The position numbers and the translations under genes are program-made. Below, piece by piece: positions 28,913 through 32,500 of a stretch of 32,500 nucleotides of DNA. Source of the stretch: Symbiodinium natans (lineage: Eukaryota; Sar; Dinophyceae; Suessiales; Symbiodiniaceae); the NCBI GenBank assembly GCA_905221605.1, contig CAJNDS010002249.1, positions 441,523 to 474,022 of the forward strand, in the 5' to 3' direction. The notes beneath the pieces are model-generated. The model saw only the letters and a list, made by a program, of their open reading frames with translations, searched no databases and had not been told where the DNA came from. Position 1 is the stretch's first letter. Each line of letters starts with the position of its first letter.

Positions 28913-31838
28913 GCTGGCTATGGGTGGACCCTTCAGGACCCTTGGCTTGGGGACCAAATGAACCCTGAAATTGGGGTCATATACCCTGTACTACTGTAAG
29001 TCTTGTAAAGGTATGTGAGCCATAAGCCCTTTTATAGACTACTAGAAGTCTTATTAAGGTATATGAGCCAGAAGCCCTATCGTACTACAAGTCTTACTAC
29101 GGTATATCAGCCATGTGCCCTATAGCGCTAGAATCTTTTTTGAAGGTCTATGAGCCATAAGCCCCCTTTAGGGTTCATGTCGTCCCCAAGGACCGACATC
29201 GAAATGCCAGCGTGACGATGCCAGGGCATCCAAAGGAGCTCTCTGAAATTCCTGAAGTTCCTGGGATTCCTGAAGTTCCTGCGCATCCTGAAGTTCCTGA
29301 AGTTCCTGGAATTCCTGAAGTTCCTGCGCGTCCTGAAGCTCTCGGGATTCCTGAAGTTTCTGGGATTCCTGAAGTTCCTGCGAGTCCCGAAGTTCCTGGG
29401 AGTCCCGAAGTTCCTGAGATTCGCGGGATTCCTGTGGCATACGTGTGGTTCTGCGGAACGACCATGCGGGATGCGCAAGGTAGGGTGGCCTGGAATGTCA
29501 CAGGCCCGTGCAGGATCCAGGAGTACTTCTACCGGATACTGGCTGTGACGCTATTGCACGTCCCCACAGTGGTGCTTCTCACTGACTCAGCCCTTCAGCC
29601 CCACTTCCAGCAGCGGTACCCCGCCGAGGCACGCAGAGGCCTTCGCGTGTACGAGTACTTGGAGTACGCGGATGCCAAGTATTTCAAGCTCCAGTCTCTG
29701 TACTTGACGAATCTGAAGGAAAAGAACGAGTCAAAAGAGACACAAGCCTGCTGCAGGGGGCACACCGAGCCATTTGAGATGATGAACGTCCTGAGCTTCT
29801 TTGTCATGCGTGCCTGGATGGAGAAAGAGGCTGTGCCCCATGTGGCCTATGCAGAGAGTGATGTTGCGGTGCTCGTGCCGCCCTACCTGCCTCAGAGGTG
29901 CGAGAGCGAAATTACCTGGCGTTCCAGGTGGGATCGCCAGCATGAATGGCCTCCTTTCACCTACAGCGCCCTGGCATCCACAGGTGGCGTGCTGAGCTTG
30001 GCTGTTCTGAACGACTGGACCGACTTCAACCTTGCACTCTTCAAGGAGTACTTCTGGATCCAAGAAGCTACCGCGGTTCAATTGGGAGTAACGTTCATGT
30101 TGAAAGGGTGCGTTCAACATAATCCATTGAAGTTCAATAACCCAAGAGAGTCCATTGACTACTATTTGCTTAAGAACCCCAACAGAATAACAAAATGATA
30201 ATCCCATATAACCCCTACATTACCCTTAATAAGGAAGAACGAATGATTTTTAAATGTTTTGGGGTTCTTAAGCGAATAGTAGTTGAAGTTCAATCTTCAC
30301 AGGGCATCCAGCACAACTTGTTTTCCGGCATCAACCACATGAGCACATGGTACTTTTATGCCATGGGCAGCCTCGACTCTGATGGAATGCCGTGGTCCGA
30401 TGCTAGGCATTTTTCTGACTATTTTGAAAGTAGGGTTTAGGGTTTCGGTTTTTTTTGAAACATTGCTCATTGGGTTTAGCAGGTTCTTGATTCAATTTCG
30501 CACGGGGGTTATTGTAGCTCGAATCCAGGATGGAGAACCTTGGTACCTTCAGTACATCCGGCTTCCACCCAGATTTTCCAGAGAAGTGCTGCACGTCCCA
30601 CCTGCGGAGTTGCGAGACCTTCCGCGGCGGAATGCAACGATTCCACCCACCAAGCGCTACCGCGTCTGCAACGGCTGGTATCCTACTCAAGGCTATATCC
30701 CTCTTGGGAACTCTTTCTTTTTATTTTTGTTTATATAAAGCCCAAGAGGATATTAACCATAATATGTTTTATTAAGGTTCTAAGGGGAGTATAGTAAACC
30801 CTAAACCCTAAACCCTAAACCCTAAACCCTAAACCCTAAACCCTAAACCCTAAACCCCGAGAGGGGGGTATGGAAGGCTTCATGATCGATGCTGCGCACG
30901 GCTGGAATCCTGCAAACCTGGTCTGCTGCTATGTGAAAGCTGGCGAGACGCACAAGGACAGGATGCGCCAGTGGCACCTTAAGAGTTTAGGGTTTAGGGT
31001 TTAGGGTTTAGGGTTTAGGGCTACTAAGCCGGTAGCACCACGATTGCCTTCTTCCCCCCCCTTTTTCTTAGTAGGTGAATGAGTACACTTTACACTTGTT
31101 GGGGTACTATGATCCCCTATAGAACTGAAAGTGTACACTTTTTGGGGGCTCATGAACTCAGCAACTAAGTTTTTCATGGGGCTTTTTGGGCTGCCTAGAT
31201 GAAGCCCCTTCAGCACGAAAAGAGGACACCATTTGTTATTCCTAGGTTTGCCCTAAACCCTAAACCCTCAACCAAATGAGGTTTAAGGAGGAAGTAGACT
31301 AAAACTCGCAGTTCGACTCGTGACTTCCTACGCAACACCTACACCCTAAACCCTAAACCCTAAACCCTAAACCCTAAACCCTAAACCCTAAACCCTAAAC
31401 CCTAGCCCTAAACCCCAAACCCTAAACCCTAAACCCTAAACCCTAGCCCTAAACCCCAAACCCTAAACCCTAAACCCTAAACCGGGGAAGGCTGAGTTGA
31501 TACACAGCCCCGAGCTGAACCGGTCCATCTTCCGGGCCACCGTCGGCCAAGCGACTTTGCGGGACCTCCACTTCCAAGGCTAGGACCCAGGGAGTAGGCG
31601 CGATTTCTGTTGCCTTGTTGAAGGGGTTTGGGGTTTGGGTTTAGGGTTTAGGGTTTAGGGTTTAGGGTTTAGGGTTTAGGGTTCTAGGGTTTGCCCCTTT
31701 AAGCCAAAAAGGGTACCCTTTTTTGTTCATTCCTAGGATATTCTTGGGTCTATAGAAGGTCCGACCAAGCGCTTTGTGGGCAAAGTCTTTGCGCCCCTCT
31801 TCCGGGAATACGGCGGCTTCAGCTTCGCAGCGGATTAG
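28814..31838 (+). CDS. Gene B: secreted or type II membrane, glycosyltransferase-like protein (7 exons)
   Basis: Spliced model of 1440 nt, 479 aa, with phases consistent throughout and six GC-AG introns. Residues about 11-27 form a hydrophobic signal peptide or signal anchor (AAALSSVAGLLVLGV). A Pro-Glu-Val-Pro-rich stem follows, built from an 18-bp minisatellite. The main domain then has a hydrophobic strand (VAYVWF), a second strand (VPTVVLLTDSA), HVAYAESDVAVL (an acidic ESD motif after a strand, as in GT-A glycosyltransferases), and TGGVLSLAVLNDW, which resembles the G-rich acceptor-side segment of such enzymes. Several Trp/Tyr-rich segments and an FRATVG segment follow. A Golgi or secretory-pathway role in glycan synthesis is inferred. 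The exact family was not recognised. Confidence 0.65.
28987..29165. repeat. Four imperfect ~45-bp tandem repeats in gene B intron 1
   Basis: Unit of the form CTAC...AAGTCTTA..AAGGTATATGAGCCATAAGCCC, repeated four times with divergence. Confidence 0.75.
29236..30066 (+). CDS. Gene B exon 2 (stem and main catalytic-like domain)
   Basis: The longest exon here (277 codons). Begins ELSEIPEVPGIP and continues through about ten hexapeptide repeats, then the non-repetitive domain from VAYVWFC to KEYFWIQE. The acceptor at 29235 (AAAG|G) is chosen by phase. The frame is open from 29212, so an earlier acceptor is possible. Donor GAA|GCTA at 30067. The region 29440-30060 is high in GC third positions, unlike its surroundings. 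Confidence 0.7.
29248..29440 (+). repeat. 18-bp coding minisatellite in gene B exon 2
   Basis: About ten units of CCTGAAGTTCCTGGGATT and variants. The unit length keeps frame and encodes Pro-Glu-Val-Pro-Gly-Ile-type hexapeptides, a likely extended stem between membrane anchor and domain. Confidence 0.85.
30158..30282. mobile_element. Inverted-repeat element in gene B intron 2 (TTAAGAACCCC family)
   Basis: The left arm (ACTACTATTTGCTTAAGAAC, continuing CCC) and the complement of the right arm match at 22 of 23 positions. It occupies more than half of the 236-nt intron between gene B exons 2 and 3. Confidence 0.7.
30303..30401 (+). CDS. Gene B exon 3
   Basis: Encodes GIQHNLFSGINHMSTWYFYA then MGSLDSDGMPWSD. 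Acceptor CACAG|G, donor GAT|GCTA, phase 0 at both ends. Confidence 0.6.
30529..30691 (+). CDS. Gene B exon 4
   Basis: Encodes DGEPWYLQYIRLPPRF through to YRVCNGWYPTQ. Acceptor CCAG|G, donor CAAG|GCTA. The phase fits exon 5, giving TQGFMIDAAHGW across the junction. Confidence 0.65.
30796..30858. repeat. CCCTAAA array before gene B exon 5
   Basis: Nine perfect units ending 18 nt before the exon. The intron also begins with a small hairpin (about 30695-30708 with 30739-30752). Confidence 0.95.
30877..30973 (+). CDS. Gene B exon 5
   Basis: Encodes FMIDAAHGWNPANLVCCYVK then AGETHKDRM. Acceptor GAAG|G. Two GC donors in the same phase (after 30964 or 30973). A CCCTAAA array ends 18 nt upstream and a TTTAGGG array starts 13 nt downstream. 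Confidence 0.6.
31343..31485. repeat. CCCTAAA array before gene B exon 6
   Basis: About twenty units with two repeated CCCTAG.CCCTAAACCCC variant motifs, which suggests duplication of a sub-block. TTTAGGG repeats stand at the other end of this intron (30986-31018). Confidence 0.95.
31508..31578 (+). CDS. Gene B exon 6
   Basis: Encodes PELNRSIFRATVGQATLRDL then HFQ plus the first base of Gly. Acceptor CACAG|C. An alternative acceptor ending at 31496 would prepend LIHS. Donor CAAG|GCTA. A long CCCTAAA block precedes it. Confidence 0.6.
31584..31750. mobile_element. Inverted-repeat element with internal telomeric array, filling gene B intron 6
   Basis: Starts GACCCAGGGAGTAGG and ends CCTAGGATATTCTTGGGTC. 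Inside is a clean TTTAGGG array (31637-31687). It makes up 167 of the 180 nt of the intron between gene B exons 6 and 7. Confidence 0.65.
31759..31838 (+). CDS. Gene B exon 7 (C-terminus, TAG stop)
   Basis: Completes Gly, encodes PTKRFVGKVFAPLFREYGG then FSFAAD, and stops at TAG 31836-31838. Acceptor GAAG|G. The phase matches exon 6. Confidence 0.65.
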
Positions 31839-31851
31839 GATTTAGGGTTTA

Positions 31852-31953
31852 GGGCGGTTTAGTATAGGGTTTAGGGTTTAGGGTTTAGGGTTTAGGGTTT
31901 AGGGTTTAGGGTTTAGGGTTTAGGGTTTAGGGTTTAGGGTTTAGGGTTTAGGG
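31852..31953. repeat. TTTAGGG array after gene B
   Basis: About thirteen units beginning just after the gene B stop. A further array lies at 32090-32180 behind a poly-G run (32056-32072). Confidence 0.95.
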
Positions 31954-31958
31954 AGGAG

Positions 31959-32053
31959 TTTCTGCCGCCTCTGCACTCGCGGCATTCGGGATCTCCCTCT
32001 TCGACTTGCAGGATCGGCTCTCTTGCTACCCGGCCGCTTGCTCTTGTTCAGTA
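31959..32053 (+). other. GC-rich exon-like island between telomeric arrays
   Basis: One plus frame reads SAASALAAFGISLFDLQDRL with no stop before the poly-G tract. It has the GC-rich look of the exons elsewhere. Both strands are partly open and no splice phase ties it to gene B. Confidence 0.15.
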
Positions 32054-32264
32054 GGGGGGGGGGGGGGGGGGGATGAAGGAACAGTTGGGTTTAGGTTTGG
32101 GGTTTAGGGTTTAGGGTTTAGGGTTTGGGGTTTAGGGTTTAGGGTTTAGGGTTTAGGGTATAGGGTATAGGGTTTAGGGTGCATTCATAACATAATGCCC
32201 CCTTCCTTCATGAGCATCTAATGAGAATACAGAACACCCACTTCCTTGAATAAACCCAGCAGGT

Positions 32265-32384
32265 AAGGTCATGGTCCCCCGGGAAGATGCTCACGCGGAG
32301 GAGGCTGCAGGTGCCTTTCGCAGAGTTCACCACGACTGCAACAAGCTGTGCCGCCGGATGTGCTGCAGATAAAGAGAAGCACAA
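32265..32384 (+). other. Coding-like island at the window end
   Basis: After AG at 32264 a plus frame reads KVMVPREDAHAEEAAGAF and on to a TAA at about 32375. The minus strand is also open. No domain recognised and the strand is undecided. Confidence 0.15.
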
Positions 32385-32500
32385 GCCGCAAAGCACAACA
32401 ACACGACGCCCTGTGACAAAAGAGGCAAAACGTAAGCCCTAAACCCAAGACCTATACCCCTACACCCGAGCTAGGTTCAGTTTTCGGACCAAAGACATGG

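Noticed and set aside
29128-29501. Minus-strand frames of 90-116 codons over the gene B stem
   Set aside because: Mirror images of the 18-bp minisatellite. The plus frame continues into a long non-repetitive domain and they do not.
1-32500. A true chromosome end
   Set aside because: Telomeric motifs occur in both orientations across the whole window, in short blocks between exons, so they are interstitial and not a terminal array.

Overview
Eukaryotic nuclear DNA, most likely from a dinoflagellate. The reasons are: the plant-type telomere motif TTTAGGG/CCCTAAA recurs throughout; the introns reconstructed here start with GC rather than GT, with exon junctions of the form G|GC...AG|G; two genes lie close together on the same strand; and coding sequence is cut into very small exons. 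A chromerid alga, which has the same telomere motif, is a less likely alternative. No bacterial, rRNA, tRNA or CRISPR feature was seen. All gene models were spliced by eye from reading-frame continuity and protein-family logic, without transcript data.

Layout. 1-6640: repeat-rich DNA with several short coding-like islands (903-976, 1213-1347, 4604-4657, 5562-5620) that may be exons of an upstream gene or of a longer 5' part of gene A. 6655-28597 (+): gene A, a 22-kb gene of about 18 exons (21-73 nt each, 888 nt in total), encoding an RNA-binding protein of about 295 aa with the order RRM - WW - Ala/Pro/Gly linker - RRM - short tail. 28814-31838 (+): gene B, seven exons (1440 nt, 479 aa), with an N-terminal signal anchor, an 18-bp coding minisatellite and a glycosyltransferase-like luminal domain. 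31840-32500: telomeric arrays and two weak exon-like islands. Coding-like islands on the minus strand (22522-22842, 16090-16284, 13932-13976) lie inside introns of gene A.

The introns carry the unusual signal. Nearly every one contains interstitial telomeric arrays, and these are polarised: TTTAGGG arrays follow exons (intron 5' end) and CCCTAAA arrays precede exons (intron 3' end). Each such intron could fold on itself through complementary telomeric repeats that bring the GC and AG splice sites together. The introns also hold several families of short inverted-repeat elements. One gene-B intron (31579-31758) is almost entirely such an element with a telomeric array inside it. At least two 3' splice junctions (exons 2 and 14 of gene A) exist in duplicate. 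Together this suggests introns that were gained or remodelled by mobile, telomere-repeat-bearing inserts.
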